Positions 24,401 to 34,500 of a stretch of DNA of 64,000 nt are shown here, in pieces. Position numbers and translations under genes: made by a program. Where the stretch lies: positions 7,605,199-7,669,198 of the forward strand of contig JACSVZ010000007.1 of NCBI GenBank assembly GCA_014706295.1, given 5' to 3'. Below the pieces are notes generated by a model. The model was not told the origin of the DNA. It made no database searches and worked only from the letters and a program-made list of their open reading frames with translations. This DNA comes from Lycocorax pyrrhopterus obiensis. Lineage: Eukaryota; Chordata; Aves; Passeriformes; Paradisaeidae. Positions within the stretch are counted from its first letter, which is position 1. Each line of letters begins with the position of its first letter.

Positions 24401-25539
24401 CCTCCTCCAACATTCTAGATGCAGTTTAGGGTTTTGCAGCCTCCTCACTGTAATTCTATGCACATATACTTGCGTTCAAGACTATGTCAGAGTAGATGTA
24501 ACACAATTTCTTCTGCAGTGCAGATTCCAGGGCAAGATTTTAAAATGCAGACCATTATTATCTCTTGGGATCCCAAGATATTCTATCCCAATTCTATTTA
24601 AATTATGCTGAAAGTAAAATGTCCACTAATTTCAATGAGAACCACATGATAAAGCCTCCATTGAGAGCTGAACAAAGTCCTACAAAGACTTTTACAGAAG
24701 CCAAATAGTCTGACTCATATAATGTCCTACTGGAGCAAATATAATTACTTAAATGTATGAAAATGTGTATGTGCATAATGACTTGCAGGATTGCATATAC
24801 TTCTACTAAAACACAAAGATTGGAGCAGCTTTTACAGCAAGATTGAAAGTTTAGGTATGTATTAGTACTTTTTATCTTAAGCCTTTGTCACAAACTAAGG
24901 AAACTGGAATACTGAAAGGTTTCTTCATTAAAACCAGCACCACCCACATTGTGATCATCAAATACCTAAGTGCCATAACAGTCTACAGTAAATTTCTAGA
25001 AGTTGGAACAGGCAGACAGGTATAAAATTATTAAAAGCTATAAAGGTCAGCAGAATAAACTATCTGATACAGATATAAAATACAGGTTTTGCACAGATTT
25101 GATTGAAGAAACTCTTATATATAAATTTTCTAGAACAAATAATCTCTAACTCTGTATTGTGCCAGTATGCAGAGCAGTTTGAGGAAAATAAACAGAAGTT
25201 TGTTTCTCAGAGATAAGTTTTGCCTTATATTGGTTGCATTTATGTAATTGTCAGAACATTCTTCAGATCTGAATATGTTCTGTTTTCATTAGTCATGTAG
25301 AAGGAAAAGGGAAGCAAATACAGAACAATTCTTACAGCTTTCTCTTCCAACTCCACACGTCTTTACAGCACACAAAAACAAATCCAGTTCTTGGAATAAA
25401 TTTGCAAATACATTAGACTGCCTCTTCCAGTATTTTTCACGAAACTACACTTTTTGTTAGACATTTCACACTGCACTGCATTTATAATTATTTATCCTGT
25501 CTGCATTCAGATAAACAAATAAAATGTCTATTTTGGCCT
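21441..25539. other. Unique AT-rich DNA, no gene
   Basis: About 4 kb without a recognisable gene or interspersed repeat. Around 24,610-24,680 a faint match to the 'cccattgatttcaatggg' palindromic core of old archosaur repeats can be imagined, but it is too weak to call. All open frames are below 90 codons. Confidence 0.5.
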
Positions 25540-26200
25540 ATCAGATATCATAGGGTGCTTGCTCTGCTCAAGAAATTAAATGCAGTTGAGCTGAATGCCT
25601 GATGGCTGATTAGGCTCACATTTCACAATTTAATGAAACAAATGGAATCAGAAGTAAAATATAAACAAATTAATTTTACTTCTGAGATCAAAAAGTCTAT
25701 ACAGATATAGCAATAAAGCTATGGTAATATAAATAGCATAATTAAATTATAGGTGGAAAGTATGATATTATTTTCAATTATTTGAAGGTGTACCAAGCCT
25801 GGAATGGAGGCGGTAACTTTGACAAACTTTGATACCAGTTATTTTCATTAATTATTCAATAGCAAGCTTCATTAGGCTTTTTATAACTAAAAAGAGAGAA
25901 AAACAACAATGACAAAACCACAGGAAAAAAAAGAAAAAAACGGATTTACACTAAGTCACATTTTGCTTCTTGTTGTGAGATAGCTACACTGTATCACTCT
26001 ATCGGCCTGTTGAGATGGATTGATCCTGCACTTAAGGTCGTTAAACTTTGTCACTAATTTTCAATGAGCTTGGGATAGAACCTTAATTGACAAAGTAACA
26101 AACCTTGGAACTCTTCACAGTCAATAATGAAATTTGCAAGGATGAGACTGGTTTATCAGCATGGAGTGTTTAAAGTCTTTATCAGAGGAGAGCCACAAGA
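25540..26200. promoter_or_regulatory. Candidate distal regulatory element rich in homeobox and TCF/LEF sites
   Basis: No repeat is recognised here, and the AT-rich sequence is crowded with homeodomain cores, including TAATTA at 25739-25744 and 25849-25854. Two AACTTTGA elements start at 25815 and 25825, one DNA turn apart; the second reads ACTTTGAT, the full TCF/LEF core. The element ends about 0.6 kb before the TATA box and 0.8 kb before the CpG island. Its character resembles developmental conserved non-coding elements, but conservation itself cannot be seen from one sequence. Confidence 0.3.
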
Positions 26201-26475
26201 CTTCCTCCATTCAGAACAAGGCAGCAAATACATTTCAATTAAAACCTAGCAAACAAAAAAATAGAAAAGAAAAAAATAAAAGAAAACTGGAAAAAAAAAA
26301 GAAATTACAATGATGGGCATATAGAAAAAATGCACACAAACGAAAGGGAAAAAACAAAACCTCTAAGAGGCCTGTGAAAAGCAGAGAGAAGAACTATACT
26401 ACAGGGTCAGCATGTACTTAGGCATTGTTGCTTTGAGTGCTTTTAAACAATGGTGACCAATTAATTGACTTTCCT

Positions 26476-26680
26476 CGGAATCACGGAATGGCTGAGGTAG
26501 GGAGTGACCTGTGGAAGTCGTGCTGCCATCTGTTTGCTCGAGCAAGGCCACCTAGAAAAGGCTGCACAGCACCATGTCCAGCTTTGCAGCATCTTCAAAG
26601 ATGGAGACTCCATCACCTCTCGAGGAAACCTGTGCCAGTTCTCAGTCACCCACTGTCTTTCCAAACTAAAATTTCATATT
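26476..26680 (-). mobile_element. CR1 LINE 3' part, divergent subfamily
   Basis: Antisense CR1 with the order AATCACGGAATGGCTGAGG, a variant of 'gtcatctggtccaacc', GCAAGGCCACCTAGAAAAGG, GCACCATGTCCAGCTTTG, GATGGAGACTCCATCACCTC and CTGTGCCAGTTCTCAGTCAC. The minus frame reads ENWHRFPREVMESPSLKML, the ORF2 C-terminal signature. This subfamily (with the 'gccacctagag' block) differs from the other copies in the window. The copy sits directly upstream of the promoter-like region, so part of it could have been co-opted. Confidence 0.88.
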
Positions 26681-26745
26681 AATGCAGAGGAATCTTTCTG
26701 ACTGACAGTATTGTTGACATTGCCTTGTGGGAATGAATAGGAAAT

Positions 26746-26764
26746 GTTTCTTTTCAAAAGAAAC
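26746..26764. promoter_or_regulatory. Perfect palindrome upstream of a TATA box
   Basis: GTTTCTTTT C AAAAGAAAC is a perfect 9-base inverted repeat around a single central base, 34 bases upstream of TATAAAAG. GAAAC/GTTTC half-sites resemble interferon-regulatory-factor half-sites, but the spacing does not fit a standard ISRE, so the binding factor is unknown. Confidence 0.4.
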
Positions 26765-26798
26765 AAATTACAAAAAATTACATGTTGTCCCGTTCCAC

Positions 26799-26806
26799 TA
26801 TAAAAG
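26799..26806 (+). promoter_or_regulatory. TATA box with ETS-like downstream sites
   Basis: TATAAAAG is the canonical TATA box. It is followed at once by CGGAAGCCGGGAAGG, which holds two ETS-type GGAA cores and CpGs that are rare in the flanks. A transcript from it would be expected to start near 26,830 and run through the purine tract into the CpG island. Reading it as a retroviral U3 was considered, but no LTR ends were found. Confidence 0.4.
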
Positions 26807-26867
26807 CGGAAGCCGGGAAGGATTCTTTTGATAGATTTTTCTGACGAAAAATCAAGCACTAACTGAA

Positions 26868-26899
26868 ATAAAAACAAACAAACAAACCAAACAAAAACT
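26868..26899. repeat. AAAC-rich microsatellite
   Basis: Imperfect (AAAC)n between the TATA box region and the purine tract. Confidence 0.8.
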
Positions 26900-26914
26900 T
26901 AAGTGTTCTTTTTT

Positions 26915-26998
26915 AAAAAAAAAGGGGGGGGACAGGAAAAAGGAGCAGAGAGAGAGAAAAGAGAGAAGGGGGAAAGAAACAGAAGGCAGGGGACAGCG
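26915..26998 (+). repeat. Polypurine tract
   Basis: About 80 bases are almost all purine on the plus strand: an A9 run, a G8 run and then GA/GGA repeats. Such mirror-like GA tracts can form triplex DNA and are common just upstream of CpG-island promoters. It joins the AAAC repeat to the CpG island. Confidence 0.65.
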
Positions 26999-27100
26999 TT
27001 ACCACAGAACCCCGGCTGTCTGTCAGCATCGGTTTCGCAGACGGAGCGCGCGTGTTGCGAACCGCGGAGCGTTTGCGTAGCTGCAGCGGGAGAGGCCGGG

Positions 27101-27380
27101 CGCGATTTCTGAAGAGCAGCGGGCTGCGAGTCCCTTCCGTCGGCGGGGAACAGGCTGCTGAGGTTACAGGCGCGATTTTTGAAGAGCAGCAGGCTGCGTG
27201 TCCCTTCCGCCGGCGGGGAACAGGCTGCTGTGGCTACAGGCGCGATTTTTGAAGAGCAGCAGGCTGCGTGTCCCTTCCGTCGGCGGGGAACAGGCTGCTG
27301 AGGTTAAAGGCGCGATTTTTGAAGAGCAGCAGGCTGCGTGTCCCTTCCGTCGGTGCGGAACAGGCTGCTGAGGTTACAGG
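27101..27380 (+). repeat. Four-unit 70-bp tandem repeat inside the CpG island
   Basis: Exactly four units of 70 bases at 27101-27170, 27171-27240, 27241-27310 and 27311-27380. Each begins CGCGATTT(T/C)T GAAGAGCAGC and ends with CAGGCTGCTG and a variant of AGGTTACAGG. Units differ at only a few positions (for example GGCGGGG versus GGTGCGG in unit 4, TGGCTACAGG in unit 2). A half-recognisable fifth unit starts at 27381 (CGCGCTCGCGGAGCAGCTGCGG). As 70 is not a multiple of 3, the array is not built to code for a repeated protein. It could tune promoter strength through copy number. Confidence 0.95.
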
Positions 27381-27423
27381 CGCGCTCGCGGAGCAGCTGC
27401 GGTCTCTCAGCGTCGGAGCACGG

Positions 27424-27510
27424 AGGCTGCGGGCGGCGGCTGCAGGCTGGGTGCGGGCGGCAGCTGCAGACGGCGGCTACGAGCTGGGTGCGGGCGGCGG
27501 CTGCGGGTAC
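27424..27510 (+). repeat. Degenerate GC-rich repeat with GC boxes
   Basis: GCTGGGTGCGGGCGGC occurs at 27446 and 27483 (37-base period), and a related GCTGCGGGCGGCGGCTGC precedes them at 27426. Each carries GGGCGG (Sp/KLF box) and GCTGC. It follows the 70-bp array directly. Confidence 0.7.
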
Positions 27511-27739
27511 GACATCCTCACGGCGACAAGCCAGTTCCTAGAATTGGCACAGCAGGGCGAAGCAGGCACAGGCAGGGAAACAGGACCACAGGGAAGAGGG
27601 CGCGAAGGCGGGAGCAGAAGGGGCCAAGCTGACCCTTCAAGCGACTCAAAGCACAAAGACAAGCCAGCCTTCGTGGTGTTGCGGCTCGCTGCTTTTACGT
27701 GCCCCCAAATCCCTCCCCCAGTTTGGCGTCGCGGGCCCG

Positions 27740-27766
27740 TTTTTGGCGGGCATTTTTGGCGGGCAT
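27740..27766 (+). promoter_or_regulatory. Doubled E2F-like element
   Basis: TTTTTGGCGGGCAT occurs twice, starting at 27740 and 27753 (13-base period, overlapping by one T). TTTGGCGGG closely matches the E2F site of cell-cycle promoters. A third related GTTTGGCGTCGCGGG lies just upstream at 27721. The position within the CpG island supports a real regulatory role; which E2F member, if any, binds is unknown. Confidence 0.55.
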
Positions 27767-27906
27767 CCGGGTACTCGCCTTCACCAGCAAGCGTGTGAGG
27801 GGTCGGGGGGGGAGCTGCTCGCAGTCTGATCATGGAAGCCTTGTCCACCCTGAGTGGCTGCCGGGTGAACCTTCTCTGGGCACAGGGCAACACAGGTTTT
27901 TTATAA

Positions 27907-29513
27907 GAATTTTCTTGACCTCATTTGTGACATATGTTGAGGCATACATATTGGTCCCTCGCACATGTTCTGAAACATATCCACTCACAATCAAATTTTA
28001 TGTTTATAGAAAAATTGATGCCATAAATTTGTCCTGAATTATTACTTTAAAGTCAAAAGTTGCATTAAAAAGAGCTTTGACTGTCATTGAATCAGAGAAT
28101 GATGTTGGGGTGAATATGAATTTTCAATTAATAATACATTAAAATAGAATATTTTTAAATGTTAAATATTAGCATTTTTGTTAAGAGGCCACAGGCAAAG
28201 AAGAAAAAAGTTCACAGGGAACTGTGATTCTGATCACCTCTAGAGCAAGTCAAGGAATCACTCTCTTCACAACTCATGCCCACGATTCTCATGGCACCTC
28301 TTCTCCAGGCAGTGTGCTCATGTTCTACAAGGACTTTTCAAAGGATGAGAGTAGTCATTGGTTCGGTTGGGGTTCCTTTCCTTATTTTTTCATGGTCAGA
28401 GTAATTTCCACCATTTCCTCCCTAATCTCTCATTCCCTTTACCATATTGGAAACAGTCTAACCCAATTGGTTTGGTGTCTTAATAGACAGTCTCCCTGAA
28501 GAACATTTGTGGAGGTTTGGCTTTACCCCATAGCCTCTGTAAATTTTGTGCCCTACTGGAAGACTACCGGGTGTCCCTTATCCCCACAACTATAGACAAG
28601 ATTTCAGTTTTTATTTATATTGTGTCCTTTAGGTTAGCATACTGAAAATATGGGCTAAGGACTGTATTTTCACAAGTTTTCTACTTATGATAAAGCACTT
28701 GCATGTCTATTTATTTAAAACTCATGTTCAATTTCAAATGCATAAATTTGTGGAAGAAAAAGTTTTATTCCAACTTTGACAAGGAATAGTTTCTCCTCTG
28801 ACAATAAAGTAAACAGAAAAATCCTAATATTTTCCTCCTGTTTCTCTGATCTGCATCTCAAACTGAGTAACTGTCAAAAATCATTTCACCCCATACAAAA
28901 TCCCACTTAAGTTGCAGTAGCCATCTTACTTTACTGCACTACTTATCTGCTTACCTGCTGCTAAAGGAAAGGTTTGTTTAACCTAATCCTCTCATCTTTG
29001 AATGATGACAGGATATCAAATCTCAAACCAGTCAGCTGAAAACCTGAAATAATTTATAATTGGAAATGCTTCTCTGCATACATCATTTTCTCCTCAGAGA
29101 TCAAGGAAAGACAGGCAGAAAGCCAGCCTTATTTCTAACAAATTATCCCCAAACTAACAGAACTTGAATGATCTCTCTATGGAGCACATAGGTTGCTCTG
29201 TGGGGTTTCTTACATGTATTTCTGGAGTGAAGTAGACAGAATACTTTGTAACAAGGAACTTAATATTTCCTAAAACATTGGTGCAGGGTTTTGTAAAACC
29301 AAAAAAGGCATAAAGATGTCAGCCAAAATACTATTTCTTAAAACAAGCTTGTATCTAACCATTGTGTTACTTTCAAAGAATAATAACAATAACAGAACAA
29401 TTGCAATAACTGAAGCTGAAAATGGTATTAGAAATCACCTGGGAAGTGTGATTAAGGAGTTACAGGAGATTTTCCCATAAAAATGGATTTTAAATGAAGG
29501 TTTCATTTAAAGA

Positions 29514-29555
<42 letters not shown>

Positions 29556-31381
29556 AATAAACAGACCAACATATATGAAATTACCCAGACTAAATGTAAC
29601 CTGGTTTGTGTTTGGAAAAGGTCTGAAAGGGCTTTCTAGCTTTAATGGCAGTGGAAGGGGAAGGCAAAAGTAGGAGAGGGAACTTCAAGCTTTGTCTGGA
29701 AATGTTACCTACGTAAATTTTAACTGGACAAGTCACACCCAGAACATTTCTGCAACTCACACGGGTGTTGCAGTTCCCCTCCAGCACTGGGCCCTCCTGT
29801 AAAACAGAGGGAGGAGAACTAATCCATTTTATCGCCCCTTCTCTGCTCTGAAGGGTGTGATCTGGCCTAACACAGCTACAATGCATGTCCTCAGACAAGC
29901 ATCCATCCATTCCATCCCACTTGGAGTACTCCTTGACAGCACTGCCATTTCCACACCTCCAACTATAGGTAATGTCACGCATTTTGAGAGTAAAACATGC
30001 GGAAGAGATATCCATACTTTAGGACAAAACTCTGTTCTGCAGATCTCTTAGGGCAGAACTGATATAGCCCAGATGTTTTGGGTGTTGATCAGCAAGAGCA
30101 GAAGGTCTCAACGGAATTCTAAAAATGAAAAATAGGAAGACAGAAAAAACCTGAATCTAAACACCAGCAGTTATGTCACTGAGGAGGGACAATTTTTACA
30201 TTTTTCATCCAAAATGCATAAACTCAGAAAAAAATATTCAACTGCTAACTTACAGCAGACTTGTTTAAATAATATCCCAATTTTAGAAACCTCCCTTTCT
30301 AACCTAGGGATGGCTTCATAGCTTCCTGCTTCACTGAGTTTAAGATTCCCTTGGCTGTAAAGATTTCTCTAAGCTGCTTCTCTCCATGAGCAATAGACTG
30401 CAGTGAAATCATTTCTCTGCAGTATTTTCTCAGTGAAAAGGTCCACAAATTGATTTTTCACCCTTTGCCCTCCATTTCAAGATACAAATTCAAATATAAA
30501 CAAGGCAGACTATCTCTGACAGTATACACATCTTTTTCCTCAAGTGGCTTTATAAAAAGGCAGCATATACAAAGCATTAGATAGGCATTAATAATAAAAC
30601 CTACATGAAGAACTTAGAGAAGCATTGTGAACTTTCATAAAATTTCAAATAAAACCTCTCCAAATATTGAAAAAGAGCCCACTTTACTGAAGTGGAGAGA
30701 TTGAAAGTATTTCTTCCCTCTGAAAATGATGGAAGGAGTTAGATCTTCTGTTCTATGGGAATCCCAAACAACAAAACATTTCACAACTATATTGTTAGCA
30801 TTGTAAGATTTTTACAAATCTTCTTGCTCTATGCATGCTCTATACTCAAAATACTCCATCCTGCCCCTATACTACAGGAAAGAGTGCAAGCTTGGAGAAA
30901 ACCAGGACTCAAATCATTAAAACACTTCAGAAATTTAAAAAAATTCCTTGAATGACACCTTGAAATGAAGCCCACAGGTAGAATACATTCCCTCAAGAAA
31001 AAGTACCTGTAACTGTCAGTTGCATTCTGCTGAACTTCCTGACTGCAGCCTGGAGAGTTGATAAAATCTGGTAACAAAATGCCTATTTTTAAGCTAAACT
31101 GCTATGACAACAAAATGCTTGGAGATATTTTCAACATACATGACATCTTTCTTCACAAATAGAACTATTCATACTCAAAAGCAAAAGGAAGAAACAAACA
31201 TTTAGTTCTGGATGACTTGCATCAGATACTTTATTTTAAAGTAAATGTGAAATGCAAATTAAATTCCTATGTTATTATGGCAAGATTTTTATGGCATAAA
31301 AGACATCCCAATTTTGTATAGCTCTGAGCATCATCCTAGCGAAGGCGAGTTGAAAATTGACACTCTGTGCCCACTAACTTA
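27907..31381. other. Unique DNA downstream of the CpG island, no exon identified
   Basis: AT-rich sequence without recognisable interspersed repeats. The stretch 29590-30060 is slightly GC-richer, with a 141-codon minus frame of no recognisable family. No exon that could continue a transcript from the CpG island is convincing. Confidence 0.45.
29519..29550 (+). repeat. Poly(A) run, 32 A
   Basis: The longest homopolymer in the window. No retroposon body or target-site duplication can be seen around it, and CR1 does not leave poly(A) tails, so slippage is the likeliest origin. Confidence 0.9.
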
Positions 31382-31555
31382 GCTCTCACTGTGATTTTGG
31401 CCAGGTCATTCTCCCTTGAAGAGTGACTGAACCTTCCCACTTGCAAAAAATGAGGTCATAATAAGCAAATATTTGACATAACAGAATTGGTGTGGCTTAG
31501 TGTAGCATTTGGAAAGCCATTTGCAGTTCTAGAGCACTTAGCAAATGCTAAGCCC
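31382..31555 (-). mobile_element. MIR-like ancient SINE, antisense
   Basis: The plus strand resembles the MIR reverse complement in order: CTCACTGTGATTTTGGCCAG, GGTCATTCTCC, a CTGAACCTTCCCAC segment (consensus 'cttaacctctctg'), GCAAAAAATGAGGTCATAAT (consensus 'gtaaaatgaggataataat') and AGAGCACTTAGCAAATGCT (consensus 'aaagcacttagcacagtgc'). Divergence is heavy and about 25 bases are inserted, as expected for an old copy. Confidence 0.55.
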
Positions 31556-34500
31556 CATTCTTTTCTTGTGCAGAACGTGAAGTAGTGACCTGCCGTACTT
31601 GAGAAGAGAAACATGTGAGGCCACAGCTGTGGGCACCCACTGTTTCAAAAATATCATGTGGCATAAATAACTATAAGTGGCACTTTGCATCTTTATGACC
31701 TCCTCTTTTTCCACTTAATATTCTGAATGGTTCCTCATCTCAAAAAGAGCATGTGTTCGTAACTTGGAGTTTGCTGAAATATCTTCCAACTGCAGAAGCC
31801 TGTACGTGGTCTGAGTTTGACAAATTTTACAATGTGACAACTTATTAAGATGAAATACACCAGTCATTTCAAACAAACATTCAATTACATAAGCTAAAGA
31901 TTGGATTCTTTAAGTTTTCTTTTCAAGACTGAGCATTTGCATGTTTATTACTCTTAGATCAGAACGTAGAGCTCTGTCTGAACTCCAAGCTGTCAGTACT
32001 TTGATATACAGTAAAGAGTTCTTTGGTCTCTTCACTCTTTGAACTGCAACAGCAAAACTGAAGATTTCACTGGGATAATTCCTTCCTTTCTTCTCTGAAA
32101 TTAGAAAGTTATTTCAAAACTTGCTTCCTTTTTTTTTTTTTTCCAAAAAATGCTTATTCCTCCATAAAGCTACCATGCATTTAATCAAGAAAATGTTGAT
32201 TTTGTTTGAATGCTGATTCCCCTTGAAATACCTCTCCTGGTAGAGAAATACCATAATAATATTAATCATTTTTCATTGCAAATTAGAAAAATTATTGCAA
32301 CTATATCAGCTGTCTTTAAAAAATCCTATAGCTTGTGGGGCTGCAGATCTTTTCTGGCATATAAATAAGTAAGTACAGAATTCCAAAATGGAAAGATTAT
32401 ACAGTGTTGCTTTCATGGACTATCAAAGTAAGGGAGAAATTAATATTGTGATACTCACTTGCCTGCCACCAAATTCTGTTTTGACATTTCCTGGTTATTA
32501 AATGTTGACAGTATTCCAGATAGCAATCCAAATTCCTGCAACTGCTTTCAGAAGTTTCAGGACTCCATGGTGCACAGAGGCTCTCAAAAGCATGTCTGGT
32601 TTTCACATTTCAAGCCTTCGGGAACAGAAATATAATCCTTTATGAAATATTTAGTATCCCTTTAGTTCTGGCCCAAGATTCTGATGGGAATAACAAACAT
32701 ACACATGGAGGAGTCTTGCACACACTTCCCTTCACTTTGCTAGTGCACTGTCTCATTCAGATTTCTCTTTTGTTGGCAAACCCCAGTAGCCAAACCTATA
32801 CCCTATTAATAAATACACTGTGGTTTCTGCAATATCATTAGATGCCAGTAATTGCCCAATCTACAGAAGTAGGTGCCTTAAAATACCGTGAACCCCACTG
32901 GTATCTAATTATTAACCTGAAGCCAAATTCTGCTGTTAAAGCCATGAAAACATTTTCCCAGTACTCATTTTCACCATAGGTACTTCCTATGGCAAGTAAC
33001 CAAGCTGCCGATCTTTACTTCCACTCCCTACTATCAATTATTTTGACTCCAGGACACCAAAGGCTGTGATTTAGAAGCAAGGGGAGCATATTAAAAACAT
33101 GCAGAAAGCCTGTTTTTAAAGTGTGTTCTCACACCAGTACTCTAGACCCAAGCATTATTTTAGTCAGGTGAGAAAAACAGAAAAAGAAGGATGTTTGTTT
33201 GACCAACTAGAATTAACCAACACTTTTCAAATATTGAATAATAGTTGCTATACATTGAAAAGTTTGCAAACCAGACCTTATTCCTAGATATTGGTAATTG
33301 TTATCGAAAGATTGCTAATTTCAGGGAAACACTGAACACCTACAAAGTGCAGACCAAGAAAAATGATGTTACATTAATTAGCTATAGGATAAGGTATGAA
33401 TTATTTACCAAGCTTGATTCACATGCATAATTCTTCACAGTCAAGCATGCAAATCAGATCAGGTAATTCTACACAATCATATGATTACTAATTTCATATC
33501 CAATTACTTCATCAGTGTCTGTAATTGCATTATTTAGAGGTACAGATCTGATAATATTCTTGTTTACATATTTTACAGACAGATAGTACATTTTTGGAGT
33601 CTATGTAGATACTAAATATAGAATTTTAAACCCCAATTTCTGTACTTCAGATATAAAGATAAGGCCATATGGTCTTAAAAAAGGTTTTTGTCTAACTGTA
33701 GAAGAATACCTTCAACTTCTATCTTTCCATGGTTTGTAAGGCATAAACGGTACTGTGTTGCAAGTCAGAGAGATTTTTGTTCATGTCAGACAACAGGTTT
33801 TAGTATTTGCTTGATAGTGGACACCAAATACGGAGCAGCCTTTTATTTAAGTCCTAAAAATTGTTACCATTAAGCCTTAAGTAACAATCAAATTGCTGCT
33901 GCTGCTGTATTCGATAGATTCAGGTAGAAACTTAAGAAAACTCTATTCAATATTCAGAATTTCTACTGATGGTTATCTTCAATACATTGTTCTAATTTGC
34001 AGTTTCTATGACTACTGGGAGCAGTAATTTCTTCAAATTAAAAGGAAACAAAATTCAATTTTTATATTTAAACAAGAACAGGCACAATTTTCTTTGAAAG
34101 CTGTTCCAGCAGATAGAGCATATATACATCTACACACATATCTCCATTTTAATGCAATAACACAGCCACATATATTCCATTCCAAAGATTTAACAAAGCA
34201 GAGAAAAGCACAATCAATTTTAACAACATATTTTTTAGGCAACATTAGGAAATTTTAGCCAGTACTGAAAGAATTGTACTTTTACCTTTTAAAAATATTC
34301 ACTACAAACCATGTGAATTTCTTTAGTTAGATGAAATAAAACAATGAAGAAGAGCAGCATAAATATTGCATTTCTTTGTCAAAGAGTTTCCTACACATCC
34401 TATATGCTTATGAGGCTTAAGATCTTTTTTTCCCTGTGAAGTTACACCTGTTATTTAATTTGAACTCCCTGAACCTAACAAAGAGAAGCACTAATACCTA

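Larger units (their letters stand above)
27000..27850. promoter_or_regulatory. CpG island, probable promoter
   Basis: This is the only true CpG island in the window, with dozens of CpGs in about 850 bases of otherwise CpG-depleted DNA. It contains the 70-bp tandem array (27101-27380), a degenerate GC-rich repeat with GGGCGG boxes (27424-27510), a TTTTACGTGCCC element near 27,696 and a doubled E2F-like site (27740-27766). Several long frames (176 and 67 codons plus, 138 codons minus) arise because stops are rare at this GC level; none looks like a known protein. A 24-codon ATG frame (27832-27906) starts at its downstream edge, with GTGAAC and GTTTTT as possible but weak donors. Transcription direction is undecided: the upstream TATA box and E2F spacing favour plus, and a bidirectional promoter is possible. 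Confidence 0.75.

Noticed and set aside
24610..24690. Possible fragment of an archosaur palindromic repeat (CTAATTTCAATGAG).
   Set aside because: The match is limited to a few short blocks, and inverted ends are not visible.
26713..26900. Reading the palindrome, TATA box and AATAAA as a retroviral LTR.
   Set aside because: No TG...CA ends, no target-site duplication and no primer-binding site downstream.
27268..27798. 176-codon plus frame in the CpG island, the longest in the window.
   Set aside because: Stops are rare at this GC content, the frame starts at a non-ATG codon and the repeat unit is not a multiple of 3; no family features.
33138..33167. 30-base open stretch between CACACCAG and CAG|GTGAGA.
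   Set aside because: Micro-exons this short with good splice sites occur by chance; no partner exon in phase was found.
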